From an uncultured Myxococcales bacterium (GTDB lineage: Bacteria > Myxococcota_A > UBA9042), in NCBI GenBank assembly GCA_937915965.1, contig CALGHC010000821.1:1-33148 (forward strand): 33,148 nucleotides of DNA, read 5' to 3'. Numbering within the stretch: the first letter of the stretch is position 1; each line of letters begins with the position of its first letter. The notes under the pieces are model-generated. The model made no database searches and was not told where the DNA came from. It worked only from the letters and a program-made list of their open reading frames with translations. This document shows positions 9,670 to 18,425 of the stretch, one piece after another. A program made the translations under genes and the position numbers.

Positions 9670-10348
9670 GGTCGCTGAGCTCCCCGGCCGTGGCCGCTCG
9701 CCGCAGCGCAGCGATCGCGGCGCCTGGGTCCGCCTGGCCGAAGACCGCCGACCCGGCGACAAAGGTGTCGCAGCCAGCTGCGCGCGCGGCGCCGATCGTG
9801 TCGACGGTGATGCCGCCGTCGATCTCGATGCGCAGATCGGGGTGATGGCGGGCCCGCCAGGCGTCGAGCCAGCGGACCTTGTCGAGCACCGCCGGAATGA
9901 AGCGCTGGCCGCCGAAGCCGGGATTGACGCTCATGATCACCACGAAGTCGAGGTCGGGCAGGGTCGGCTCGAGGCCCGCCACAGCTGTGTGCGGGTTGAG
10001 CGCGACTCCGGGACTCATGCCCAGAGCGCGGACGCGCTGGACGGTGCGGTGGAGGTGCGGGCAGGCCTCCAGGTGAACGCTGAGGGTGCGCGCGCCGGCC
10101 TTCGCGAAGGCGTCGAGCAGGTCGTCTGGCCGGCTGACCATCAGGTGGCAGTCCAAAGGCAGATCAGTCGCGCGGGCCAGCGCTGCGGCGACCGCGGGGC
10201 CGATGGTGAGGTTGGGCACGAAGTGGCCATCCATGACATCGATGTGCAGCCAATCGGCGCCCCCGGCGCGGACTGTCTCCGCAGCGTCGGCCAGACGCGC
10301 GAAGTCGGCGCTCAAGATGGATGGTGCGATCAAGGTCGGATGCTGCAT
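9662..10348 (-). CDS. rpe: Ribulose-phosphate 3-epimerase
   Basis: The 228-residue TIM-barrel enzyme interconverts ribulose 5-phosphate and xylulose 5-phosphate in the pentose phosphate/Calvin pathways. All signatures are present: 'APSILSADFARL' at the N terminus, the metal-site 'HIDVMDGHFVPN', 'DCHLMV', 'MSVNPGFGGQRFIP', and 'EIDGGI' carrying the second catalytic Asp. Length is normal for the family. It overlaps the downstream aldo/keto reductase start by 8 nt and follows the lamin-tail lipoprotein gene after 61 bp. Confidence 0.97.
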   Translation of the reverse strand: MQHPTLIAPSILSADFARLADAAETVRAGGADWLHIDVMDGHFVPNLTIGPAVAAALARATDLPLDCHLMVSRPDDLLDAFAKAGARTLSVHLEACPHLHRTVQRVRALGMSPGVALNPHTAVAGLEPTLPDLDFVVIMSVNPGFGGQRFIPAVLDKVRWLDAWRARHHPDLRIEIDGGITVDTIGAARAAGCDTFVAGSAVFGQADPGAAIAALRRAATAGELSDRG

Positions 10349-10409
10349 CGGCGTGCCTTTCTTCTCCCGTTCTCCCGGCTGGCTGCTTCATCCAGGCTGG
10401 CCGTCTCTC

Positions 10410-11108
10410 TCAAGGCTGGTTGGCGGCGCTCGGGCTCGGCGCGGACATCGTCTTGAAGGTGTCGCTGCCGTCAGGAACTCGCCCCCAGCTCTGGCCATCG
10501 GGAGCGTCGCCTTCGATCCAATCGACCAGGTCGACGAGGGTGCCGTCTGGGGCCCACAGGACCGCAGCTTCGTCCTTCTTGAGCTTCTTGGGCACCGACG
10601 GCGTGCCCACGTCGGGCAGGGTCAGGTCGTTTTCGAAGTAGACGATGAAGTAGCCCTTGGCTGGCACGCTCAGTCCGTCCGGCAGAGGCCAGGCGGCGCC
10701 GAACCCGTCCTCAGGGCGGTCCCACACGCGGTAGCCGTCGAGCGAGACGTCCTTCGTGTCGCCGTTGTACAGTTCGATCCAGTCTGATGACGAGAGGTTG
10801 AAGCTGCCGATCGGCGCGCCCTTTGAGACGATCTCGTTGATCACCAGAGTCGTCTTCGTCGCGACATCAGCCCCGCTTGTCGTGTCGACGCCGACAACGC
10901 ACCCATCGGCCGCGCAGCCGCCGCCGTCGACCGAGGTGCCGCCGTCCGCCGCGCCGGCGTCGGTGCTGCCACCGTCGGTCGAGCAGGCAACGGTGGCCAT
11001 CACCAAGAGACCAGACAACGCGAAAGCCGGGTGATATCGGCGCCTATTCACTGGCAATTCGGCCGATCTCGCGTCACGGAAGGTCTGATGGCTAGCAGAT
11101 GGGAACAT
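10410..11108 (-). CDS. Lipoprotein with lamin-tail domain (LTD)
   Basis: The product is about 232 residues. After an Arg-rich N region and hydrophobic segment comes a lipobox (Thr-Val-Ala-Cys), then a low-complexity Asp/Gly/Ala linker, then one domain beginning 'LVINEIVSKG' with 'SDWIELYN', 'LDGYRVWD', 'GYFIVYF' and 'DLVDWIEGDAPDGQSWGR'. That series is the bacterial lamin-tail domain, an Ig-like fold of secreted proteins, often of adhesins or nucleases. Nothing catalytic is visible, so a surface-binding role is inference. The ATG at 11108 has GGAG 5 nt upstream; a GTG at 11051 would give a more ordinary signal length. Confidence 0.85.
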   Translation of the reverse strand: MFPSASHQTFRDARSAELPVNRRRYHPAFALSGLLVMATVACSTDGGSTDAGAADGGTSVDGGGCAADGCVVGVDTTSGADVATKTTLVINEIVSKGAPIGSFNLSSSDWIELYNGDTKDVSLDGYRVWDRPEDGFGAAWPLPDGLSVPAKGYFIVYFENDLTLPDVGTPSVPKKLKKDEAAVLWAPDGTLVDLVDWIEGDAPDGQSWGRVPDGSDTFKTMSAPSPSAANQP

Positions 11109-11308
11109 GGCGGCTCCAGTGGGCGACAGTCTCGTCGCGCGACGCAACATGGCAGGACTGTCGGTGCGCATCAAGATCTCAGCGGTGCGCCCGAGCCCTC
11201 GGCACCGATCTCGTCGTGCCCACGCGATTGACTCCGGAGGGCGCAGGCGGCAAAACGGCCGCCCCTTCGACGACCTGCCATGCCTCGACGGCCACCCAGG
11301 GAGCATCC

Positions 11309-12358
11309 ATGCCGACGACACCCACGCCCGCCTCCGACGTGCTTCCCTCGGCCAATGAGGCGAGCGTGCCCTCGCTGGTCACCCGGGGCCTGGTTGGCGG
11401 GACCTTCATGGGACTCGCCAACCTCGTGCCTGGCATCAGCGGCGGCACCATGCTGCTGGCGGTTGGTATCTACCCGCGCTTCATTCAGGCGATCGCCGAC
11501 GTGACGACGCTGAGGTTTCGTCTGCCGTCGATGGTCACCCTCGCCTCTGTCGCTCTCGCCGCCGCCCTCGCCATCGGGCTTCTCGCCGGCGTCGTCAAGG
11601 ACCTCGTCGTCTTTCATCGATGGGTCATGTACAGCCTCTTCATCGGATTGACTCTGGGCGGCGTGCCAGTCGTCTGGCGGATGGCGCGCCCAGCCAACCG
11701 CTCGCTGTGGGCGGGAGCGATCGCCGGCTTCCTCGTGATGGCGGCCTTGGCGGTCGCGCAGAGCAGCGGCATGGGCGAGTCGGGCGGGGGCGAAGGCGGC
11801 TGGCTGGGCCTCTTCGTTGCCGGCGTCGCCGGGGCGAGCGCGATGATCCTGCCCGGCGTCTCCGGCGGCTACCTGCTGCTCGTGCTCGGCCAGTACGTCG
11901 CCATCCTCAGCGGCATCGAGGCCTTCGTCCACGCCTTGAAGGACCGCGACATGGCGGCCCTGTGGGAGCCCCTCGTCGGCGTCGTCTTGCCGGTGGGCTT
12001 GGGGGTGATCGTCGGAGTCATCGTCGTCTCGAACCTGCTGAAGGTCCTGCTCGCGCGCTACGAGAAGCCGACGCTGGGCGTGCTGCTTGGCCTGCTGGTC
12101 GGCGCCGTGGTGGGCTTGTGGCCTTTCCAGCACGGCGTGCAGCCGGCCGTCGGTGCCCTCGTCAAGGGTCGGATCATGACCGCAGAGCTGATAGCTCAGA
12201 TGGCGCCGTCGAAGTACCCTACCGAGGTCTTTGGGCCTGACGCCGTCCAGATCGCCTCGGCCATCGGCTTGATCGCCCTCGGATTCGCGATCACCGTCCT
12301 CATCGCCCGGCTAGGCCGCGAGACGCCCGCGAACGCCGAGACGGCTGTCGACGCTTGA
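11309..12358 (+). CDS. popT: DUF368 polyprenyl-phosphate transporter (PopT family)
   Basis: The 349-residue polytopic inner-membrane protein has two copies of the DUF368 signature: Pro-Gly-Ile-Ser-Gly-Gly at residues 41-46 and Pro-Gly-Val-Ser-Gly-Gly at 182-187, so the fold is an internal inverted duplication. DUF368 proteins were identified as undecaprenyl-phosphate translocases that return the lipid carrier across the membrane for cell-wall and polysaccharide synthesis. The ATG at 11309 has AGGGAG upstream; the longer frame to 11099 lacks membrane character and overlaps the divergent lipoprotein start. The radical-SAM gene starts 31 bp downstream, so the two may be co-transcribed. Confidence 0.9.
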   Translation: MPTTPTPASDVLPSANEASVPSLVTRGLVGGTFMGLANLVPGISGGTMLLAVGIYPRFIQAIADVTTLRFRLPSMVTLASVALAAALAIGLLAGVVKDLVVFHRWVMYSLFIGLTLGGVPVVWRMARPANRSLWAGAIAGFLVMAALAVAQSSGMGESGGGEGGWLGLFVAGVAGASAMILPGVSGGYLLLVLGQYVAILSGIEAFVHALKDRDMAALWEPLVGVVLPVGLGVIVGVIVVSNLLKVLLARYEKPTLGVLLGLLVGAVVGLWPFQHGVQPAVGALVKGRIMTAELIAQMAPSKYPTEVFGPDAVQIASAIGLIALGFAITVLIARLGRETPANAETAVDA

Positions 12359-12389
12359 CGGCCTCGTCGCGAAAGCGTAGCGCAGAGGC

Positions 12390-14786
12390 GTGAGCGCGAC
12401 CCGATCGACCGCGACTGAGACCGTCCAGCTGGCCCTGCCGCGGCTGGCCGATCTGGGCGTCGCTTTTGTCTACCTGCACGCCCAGCAGGGTCCTGATTTC
12501 TTTGCAGATGTGCCGTTCTGCTGGGCTGCGGGCGAGCTCCGAGCGCTGGGCGTCGCCGCCGATGTCGTGCACGCCCGCCTGCCTCGCGGCGACCCGGCCG
12601 CCGCCGCGCCGCTGATCGACGAATTGATCGCCACGATCGGCCGCCTGGGCCACGGACTCGTCGTCTTCGAGCACCTCTGGCTCGCCGATCTCGTCTCGCG
12701 CATGCAGAGCGAGCTGGGCGCGCTGGTCTGCGAGACCGACGCCAACGCGGTCCTCGCTGGCCAACGGGTCGATTTTCGGCTGCGCTGGTTTGTTCAACAT
12801 CGTCAGCCCCTGCTCGACCTCGTCGCCGCGCTGCGTGCCGGCACCGATCTCATGGCGGTGCGCAACCTCGTCGCCTGGCCGCCGGAAGCGCCTGCGCCCC
12901 TGACCAGTCGCCGGCAGGAGCGCTTCCCCGCCGAGCCCGACTGGTTGCGCGCGTTTTGCCCCATTACCGACGCGATCGAGATCGGCGGGCTATCTGGCGG
13001 CAGCGACGCGCCGCTGCGCAAGACCCTCGACACCAACAGTGGCTGCCCGTACGCCCGCGATGTGCGCCGCAATCCGCATTTCGCTGACCTTGACCTCGAC
13101 GCCCTCGATCCCGTCTACGCCGTCACCCTCAAAGGGTGCTCCTTTTGCGAACTGGGTGGCGACTACCGCGCCCTCACAGCCGACCAGAGCGTCGCCGTTC
13201 ACGTCGCTCAGATCGGCTGGTATCAACGACATCTGGGGCGGCTCGACGAGGTCGTCCTGCGCGATCAGTCGGCGATCCGCTACCTGCCCGAGCTCATCGC
13301 CGCTTGTGTCGAGGAGGGGCTGGCGCCGTTGGGTTTCCTCGTCCCTGCCCGCGGTGACGCGATCTTGCGTGATGGCGAGCGTCTCGAAGCGGCTGCCCGG
13401 GCGGCGGCCGGCAGCGGCAACTGGTTCACTTTATACCTGATCGGCTTCGAGTCGTTCTCACAGTCGCAGCTCGATCTGTACAACAAAGGTGTCTCCGTCG
13501 CTGAATACGCTGCTGCCCTCGCCCAGATGCGAGATCTGCGCGATCGCTGGCCAGGCGTCTACCGAATGGAGGCCTACGGTGCGTCAAGCTTCATCCTCTT
13601 CAACCCGTGGACTCGACTCGAGGACCTGGATGAGACCGTGGCCTTCTGCAAGGACCACGGGGCGCACCAGCTGGCCCATGGCTGGACCCTGACTCGGCTG
13701 CGGTTGCAGCCCCACTTGCCGCTGTACTGGCGGGCCCGGGCCGACGGCCTGATCGTCGACTCTGCGCCGCACGCTGATCGCGGCGCCGCCTTCACCGGCT
13801 ACGGCGGTGAGAGCGCCTGGCGGTACCGGGAGGCGCGTGTCGGCGTGATCGAGGATGCAGAGCGGCGCCTTGCTCGCCACGTGCGGGTCGACGAGTCGGT
13901 CGGTTTGCTCGACACGGTGCTCGACTGGGCGCGAGCGCGTTGGCCCGATGCAGACGCGCCGGCCTCGACCCAGGACGGCGAACTCGAGGCGCTGGAGGCG
14001 GCCTGGCAGACGCTGCGAGGCCAGTGGCGGCCACAGGACGGGGTCTCGGGATCCGGCGCCGGCACCCGCGACGCGGGTCCGCTGCAGATCACCTTGGCGT
14101 CACCGCACTCGGACCCGGTCGCGGCACCACCAGTGGGTCTCCGCGCGCCAAGCGCCGGCCGCACAATCCTGCTCGGCGACGCGTGCAACAACCGTTGCCG
14201 CACCTGTCTGGGCGAACACGGCCGCTACGAGACTGGCGTCGCTCGGCTGCGTGCGGCGGTCGAGGCGGCCGCCCGTCGCCACGGTCGCGTGGTCCTGGCC
14301 GGCCGCGAACCGACCCTACAGCGCGCCTTGCCGCGCCTGATCCGCGCCGCGCGGGCCGCCGGCGCCAGCCGCATCGAGCTGGTCAGCAATGGTCGCGCGC
14401 TCGCCGCTTCCGGGGTCATCGAGCGCCTCGCCGCCGCCGGTCTGACCACACTCCTTCTCAAACGCCATCGTCTCGCGGACAGCGACGAAGACCGCTACGC
14501 CCAGGCCCAAGGAGCTGGCGCGCAGCTTTGGCTGGGACTCGCTCGGCTGGCTCAGGTCGCACCGCACATCAGCTGGACCCTGCTGCTGGTACCGACCCGC
14601 GACGCATTCGACGAAGCCCCAGCCCTGGTCGAGCGCGCCGCGGCGGCGGGGGCGTCTGCCGTGCAGATCCAGGTGCGCGCCGGCGAGGCGCCACTCGCTC
14701 ACCTCGCGGCCTTTGGCGCTGCCGTCACGGCTGCCCGTCGCCGCGCCGCCGAGCTCGGCCTGCGTGTCGATGTGGACGGATTCTAA
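12390..14786 (+). CDS. Double radical-SAM protein (B12-type half + canonical half)
   Basis: The 798-residue product appears to hold two radical-SAM modules. The N-terminal half begins with a cobalamin-binding-like Rossmann segment ('FFADVPFCWAAGELRALG'), followed by 'SGCPYARD' (Cys219) and 'KGCSFCELGGDY' (Cys250, Cys253). The cluster ligands would then be C-x30-C-x2-C, not the usual C-x3-C-x2-C. The C-terminal module starts near residue 588 and has a canonical cluster motif CNNRCRTC (Cys599, 603, 606), a 'GREPTLQRAL' Gly-Glu-type SAM motif and 'IELVSNGRAL'. An acidic/Gly-rich linker (about 510-585) joins them. The start is GTG with AGAGG close by. Function is unknown; the neighbour downstream is a Cys-rich lipoprotein. 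I infer two reactions or an electron-relay arrangement. Confidence 0.82.
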   Translation: MSATRSTATETVQLALPRLADLGVAFVYLHAQQGPDFFADVPFCWAAGELRALGVAADVVHARLPRGDPAAAAPLIDELIATIGRLGHGLVVFEHLWLADLVSRMQSELGALVCETDANAVLAGQRVDFRLRWFVQHRQPLLDLVAALRAGTDLMAVRNLVAWPPEAPAPLTSRRQERFPAEPDWLRAFCPITDAIEIGGLSGGSDAPLRKTLDTNSGCPYARDVRRNPHFADLDLDALDPVYAVTLKGCSFCELGGDYRALTADQSVAVHVAQIGWYQRHLGRLDEVVLRDQSAIRYLPELIAACVEEGLAPLGFLVPARGDAILRDGERLEAAARAAAGSGNWFTLYLIGFESFSQSQLDLYNKGVSVAEYAAALAQMRDLRDRWPGVYRMEAYGASSFILFNPWTRLEDLDETVAFCKDHGAHQLAHGWTLTRLRLQPHLPLYWRARADGLIVDSAPHADRGAAFTGYGGESAWRYREARVGVIEDAERRLARHVRVDESVGLLDTVLDWARARWPDADAPASTQDGELEALEAAWQTLRGQWRPQDGVSGSGAGTRDAGPLQITLASPHSDPVAAPPVGLRAPSAGRTILLGDACNNRCRTCLGEHGRYETGVARLRAAVEAAARRHGRVVLAGREPTLQRALPRLIRAARAAGASRIELVSNGRALAASGVIERLAAAGLTTLLLKRHRLADSDEDRYAQAQGAGAQLWLGLARLAQVAPHISWTLLLVPTRDAFDEAPALVERAAAAGASAVQIQVRAGEAPLAHLAAFGAAVTAARRRAAELGLRVDVDGF

Positions 14787-14928
14787 GCACACCGAGCGCT
14801 TCGTCGAGATCGGCACAGTCGAGGCCCGCTTTCGACAGGGGGCCGAGTCATCGATATCCTGCCAGGCCCGTCGCGCCCGCCCCACGCTTCGGTCCGCCGC
14901 GCATAGCGCTGCCGTCGAGGAGTCCGCC
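14787..14928 (+). other. Intergenic region before the Cys-rich lipoprotein gene
   Basis: These 142 bp hold the leader of the next gene, ending in GAGGAG 7 nt before its ATG. No terminator-like hairpin is evident, so the next gene could be partly read through from the radical-SAM gene. Confidence 0.4.
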
Positions 14929-17900
14929 ATGTCCGATCGCTCTCAGCACACCGTCGCGCCCCATCCCGCGCCGCGGATGTCGGCGTGCCCCTCATCCACG
15001 CGTCGCGTCGTCGCGTGGATGGTCACCTGCAGCCTCGCCCTGATGGGCGCATGCGGCGACAACGACGAAGCGGTGGTCGGGCCGGCGCCCGGCGCCGGGG
15101 ACGCCGCCACCTCTGGTGATGGCGGCGTCGGCGTCGGGGCGGTGGTTGACGGCGGTGCAGTCGACGGCGCGTCCGCTGATACAGCATCCGCTGACAGCGT
15201 GTCCGCTGACGGGGCGTCGGTTGACGCCGGGGTCGCCGAAGCGGGTCCGACGGACGCAGACGTGGTCACCGAGGGCTGCTCGGACACCAATCCGTGCCCG
15301 GCCGCACAGGGTCCTTGCACGCAGGCGTTCTGCCACGACGACGGCAGCTGCAGCGACGAGCCACAACCGGCGGGCGCGCCTTGCGACGACGGTGACGCGT
15401 GCTCGCTGGGCGATCAGTGCGCCGACGGGATCTGCAAACCCGGCGCGTCTGCCGGTTGCGACGATGGCAACGTTTGCACGGCCGACGCTTGCGCGGCGGC
15501 CAGCGGCTGCACCCACGACGTCACCGCTGGTCTTTGTAGCGACGGCGACGCTTGCACCAGCGGCGACGCGTGCAGCGAAGGTGCTTGCGCGTCTGGGGGC
15601 CCGGTCGGCTGCGACGATGGCAACCCCTGTTCCGCCGATAGCTGCGATCCTGGCTCGGGTTGTCTGCACGACCCGACTCCCGGCGACTGCGACGACGGCA
15701 ACGCCTGTACGACCACGGACAGTTGCAATGGCGCCCTGTGCATGCCGGGTGCGGTCGTCGACTGCGAGGACGGCAACGGCTGCACGGTCGACAGCTGCCA
15801 CCCGGTCGATGGCTGCATCCACGCCTCTTCCGCCGCCGCCTGTGATGACGGCGATGCTTGCACGACGGCCGACGCGTGCGCGGACGGCGCCTGCGCCGGC
15901 GGCAAGCAGGTCGCATGCAGCGACGGCAACCCGTGCACCACGGACAGCTGCGAGGCCTCGTCTGGCTGTGTCTTCGCCAACCACACCGACGCCTGCGATG
16001 ACGGCAACGCTTGCACGATCGCCGACGCGTGCCTCGCTGGCCTCTGCCTGCCGGGTGCGGCGACGGCCTGCGATGACGGTAACCCCTGCACGACGGACGC
16101 GTGCGCACCCAAGAGCGGCTGCCAGGCCACCGCCAACACGCTGCCCTGCGACGATGGCGACGCGTGCACCACCGGCGATGCCTGCGCTGGCGGTAGCTGT
16201 GGCGGTGGGCCGCCGCCCGTATGTGACGACGGCAACCCGTGCACCGACGACAGCTGCGGCGCTGTTGCCGGCTGTCAGCATCTCGTCAACGCCAAGGCTT
16301 GTGACGACGGCAACGCTTGTTCTGGCGATGACCACTGCACCGGCGGTGCGTGCAAGCCCGGCAAGCCCGCCGCCTGCGACGACGACAACCCTTGCACAAC
16401 GGAGACCTGTGACCCGGGCGAGGGCTGCAAGAACATCGCGAACCTCCAGCCATGCAGCGACGGTGACAGCTGCACCGAGGCGGACACCTGCGCCGAGGGC
16501 AGCTGCTCGGCCGGCGCACCGTTGAAGTGCGCCGACGGCAACCCGTGCACGACCGACGCCTGCGATCCCGCCAAGGGCTGTGTCTTCACCCAGTCCAGCG
16601 ACCCTTGCGATGACGGCAGCGCATGCACCACCGCCGACCTGTGCAAGGCGGGCGTCTGCAATGGCGGGCCGATCCTGGCTTGCGATGATGGCAACGTCTG
16701 CACGATCGACGCTTGCGAACCCGCACTTGGCTGCGGACACACAGACAGCGACCCGCCGTGCGACGACGGTAGCGTCTGCACGGTCGGAGACGCGTGCGCC
16801 GGCGGCGCGTGCCAGCCCGGCAAGCTGATGGCCTGCGACGACGGCAACGCGTGCACGGCCGATGCGTGCGACTCGGTCGCGGGCTGCAGCCACACGCCGA
16901 CGACCGCCGGCTGCGACGACGGCAACGTCTGCACGCTAGGCGACGTGTGCAAGGCCGGCGTCTGCAAGCCGGGGAATGCGATCGCCTGCGACGATGGCGA
17001 GGCATGCACCGCCGACACCTGCGACGCAGAAGCCGGCTGTGTCCACAGCGCCGTCACCGTGCCCTGCACGGATGGGGACGCCTGTACGGTCGGGGACGCT
17101 TGCCTCGTGGGCTCTTGCGAGCCGGGCGCCGAGGCGGCGTGCGACGACGGCAACGGCTGTACCGTGGACTCGTGCCTCGCCGCGAGCGGATGTGCGCACG
17201 TCGCGTCGAGCGCACCCTGCGACGACGGTGACGCCTGCACGGTCGGCGACGCCTGCGCAGGCGCGGCGTGCCAGCCGGGCGATTCGGTGGTCTGTGACGA
17301 CGAGGAGCACTGCACGACCGACTACTGCGACGGCAAGAAGGGCTGCCTCACCTTGGCGAACGCGCTGACCTGCACCGATGACGACGCATGCAGCGAGGAC
17401 GACGGCTGCGCGGGCGGCGCCTGTGTCGGCGCGACCGTCGACTGCGACGACGGCAACCCATGCACCGCCGACAGCTGCGAGGCCGAGGCAGGCTGCCAGC
17501 ACGGCGCGGTCGCCGATGAGACCACGTGTGGAGCCTCCGGGCTGTGCTACGGCGGCACCTGCTCGGTGGGCAGTGACATCAACCCGGCGCCGGACTGCCT
17601 CGCCATCGCCGAGACCCTGTCTGGCACCGCCAGCGGCCTGTACTGGCTCGATCCAGATGGCCCGGGCGGCGCTGACAAGTTCCAGACGTGGTGCGAGATG
17701 AAGCTCGCTGGCGGCGGCTGGACCCTGCTCGCTGTCGTTGGTGGCAGCGCGCGGCCGCAGCTGTGGACCGGCGGCGCACACCCCCAGCCGGGCGCGACCT
17801 GGTACGGCACGCCGGGCGCGGACCTGGGCGATATCCTCGACCCCGCAAAGAATGGCGGAGTCGTCGCCAACTTCAGCATCAACGGCGCCGCGATCTTCGC

Positions 17901-18315
17901 CGCATCCGCGAAGCGTGAGGTCCTCGCCTGGGTTGGCGGCAGCACCGACGACTACGTCCTGGTCGCCCTGCCGGATCTGTGCAACCCGTTTGATATTCTG
18001 ACGAATTGCAAGGAAAATACCGTCATGGGATTGAAGGTCATCGACGCAGGCGGCAACACCTTGACGACCAACGGTCAGCTCTGTGGCACGGATGGCGACC
18101 CGTGCGGCTTCAACGAAGCCGGCTTTCATCTGCTCGATGGCGTCGAGGACAACCCTTCGTGTGCATGCCACAACGGCGCAGCCGACAGCGGCAGTCAGGG
18201 CTGGGGCCGCATCTGGACGAGCTTCAATCGTTCCGACGGCGGCTACTGGAACAGCGGCGTGCACAGCGCTTGGAAGGGCGGCTACAACCAGCCAGGAGCG
18301 CTCTTGATTCGCTGA
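14929..18315 (+). CDS. Giant Cys-rich repeat lipoprotein with fibrinogen-like C-terminal domain
   Basis: The 1128-residue product has a signal peptide with lipobox (Met-Gly-Ala-Cys, about residue 46), an Ala/Asp/Gly/Val linker to about residue 125, and a short Cys-containing spacer. Then come 28 Cys-rich units from residue 152 to about 864. They alternate strictly: type A (about 25 residues, CDDGDACTxGDxC...GxCxPG) and type B (26 residues, CDDGNPCTxDxCxxxxGCxH), giving 14 A/B pairs of about 51 residues with four cysteines per unit. The last 245 residues are a fibrinogen-C-like domain ('SGLYWLDPDG', 'WCEMKLAGGGWTLL', 'GWGRIWTSF'). Such proteins are typical of predatory or social myxobacteria. 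A disulfide-rich stalk presenting a carbohydrate-binding tip is inferred. GAGGAG precedes the ATG. Confidence 0.9.
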   Translation: MSDRSQHTVAPHPAPRMSACPSSTRRVVAWMVTCSLALMGACGDNDEAVVGPAPGAGDAATSGDGGVGVGAVVDGGAVDGASADTASADSVSADGASVDAGVAEAGPTDADVVTEGCSDTNPCPAAQGPCTQAFCHDDGSCSDEPQPAGAPCDDGDACSLGDQCADGICKPGASAGCDDGNVCTADACAAASGCTHDVTAGLCSDGDACTSGDACSEGACASGGPVGCDDGNPCSADSCDPGSGCLHDPTPGDCDDGNACTTTDSCNGALCMPGAVVDCEDGNGCTVDSCHPVDGCIHASSAAACDDGDACTTADACADGACAGGKQVACSDGNPCTTDSCEASSGCVFANHTDACDDGNACTIADACLAGLCLPGAATACDDGNPCTTDACAPKSGCQATANTLPCDDGDACTTGDACAGGSCGGGPPPVCDDGNPCTDDSCGAVAGCQHLVNAKACDDGNACSGDDHCTGGACKPGKPAACDDDNPCTTETCDPGEGCKNIANLQPCSDGDSCTEADTCAEGSCSAGAPLKCADGNPCTTDACDPAKGCVFTQSSDPCDDGSACTTADLCKAGVCNGGPILACDDGNVCTIDACEPALGCGHTDSDPPCDDGSVCTVGDACAGGACQPGKLMACDDGNACTADACDSVAGCSHTPTTAGCDDGNVCTLGDVCKAGVCKPGNAIACDDGEACTADTCDAEAGCVHSAVTVPCTDGDACTVGDACLVGSCEPGAEAACDDGNGCTVDSCLAASGCAHVASSAPCDDGDACTVGDACAGAACQPGDSVVCDDEEHCTTDYCDGKKGCLTLANALTCTDDDACSEDDGCAGGACVGATVDCDDGNPCTADSCEAEAGCQHGAVADETTCGASGLCYGGTCSVGSDINPAPDCLAIAETLSGTASGLYWLDPDGPGGADKFQTWCEMKLAGGGWTLLAVVGGSARPQLWTGGAHPQPGATWYGTPGADLGDILDPAKNGGVVANFSINGAAIFAASAKREVLAWVGGSTDDYVLVALPDLCNPFDILTNCKENTVMGLKVIDAGGNTLTTNGQLCGTDGDPCGFNEAGFHLLDGVEDNPSCACHNGAADSGSQGWGRIWTSFNRSDGGYWNSGVHSAWKGGYNQPGALLIR
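15382..17520 (+). repeat. 14 tandem copies of a ~153-bp A/B coding repeat
   Basis: Inside the lipoprotein gene, 28 short Cys-rich units alternate in two types, so the true period is about 153 bp (51 residues; the 2139-bp tract is 14 periods, one codon short). Units are diverged, not identical, so the array is old or is kept diverse. Every unit begins Cys-(Asp/Ser/Thr/Ala/Glu)-Asp and has four Cys. Confidence 0.9.
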
Positions 18316-18372
18316 TCCGGGACGACGCGGGGCCGGCGCAGAGAGCGCCAAGCGCAGCGGTATCCGACGAGA

Positions 18373-18420
18373 CGCCGTCGCGCTGTCGCGCCGTCACGCC
18401 GTCACGCCCTCGCGCTGTCG
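18373..18420. repeat. Six 8-bp tandem repeats between convergent genes
   Basis: Six consecutive octamers lie head to tail: CGCCGTCG, CGCTGTCG, CGCCGTCA twice, CGCCCTCG and CGCTGTCG. The array ends 5 bp before the stop codon of the minus-strand LolA-like gene. The rest of the 110-bp gap shows no clear terminator. Confidence 0.85.
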
Positions 18421-18425
18421 CCAGA

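Noticed and set aside
14992-16893. A 633-codon minus-strand frame rich in Val/Ala/Arg repeats
   Set aside because: It mirrors the Cys-rich coding repeats on the plus strand. The repeat period and strong plus-strand domain evidence explain it.
15382-17520. A CRISPR-like regular repeat array
   Set aside because: The period is about 153 bp, the units are diverged and coding, and there are no unique spacers. It is a protein repeat.
16936-18351. A 471-codon minus-strand frame
   Set aside because: It is antisense to the last repeats and the fibrinogen-like domain, with no family match and no ribosome-binding site evident.
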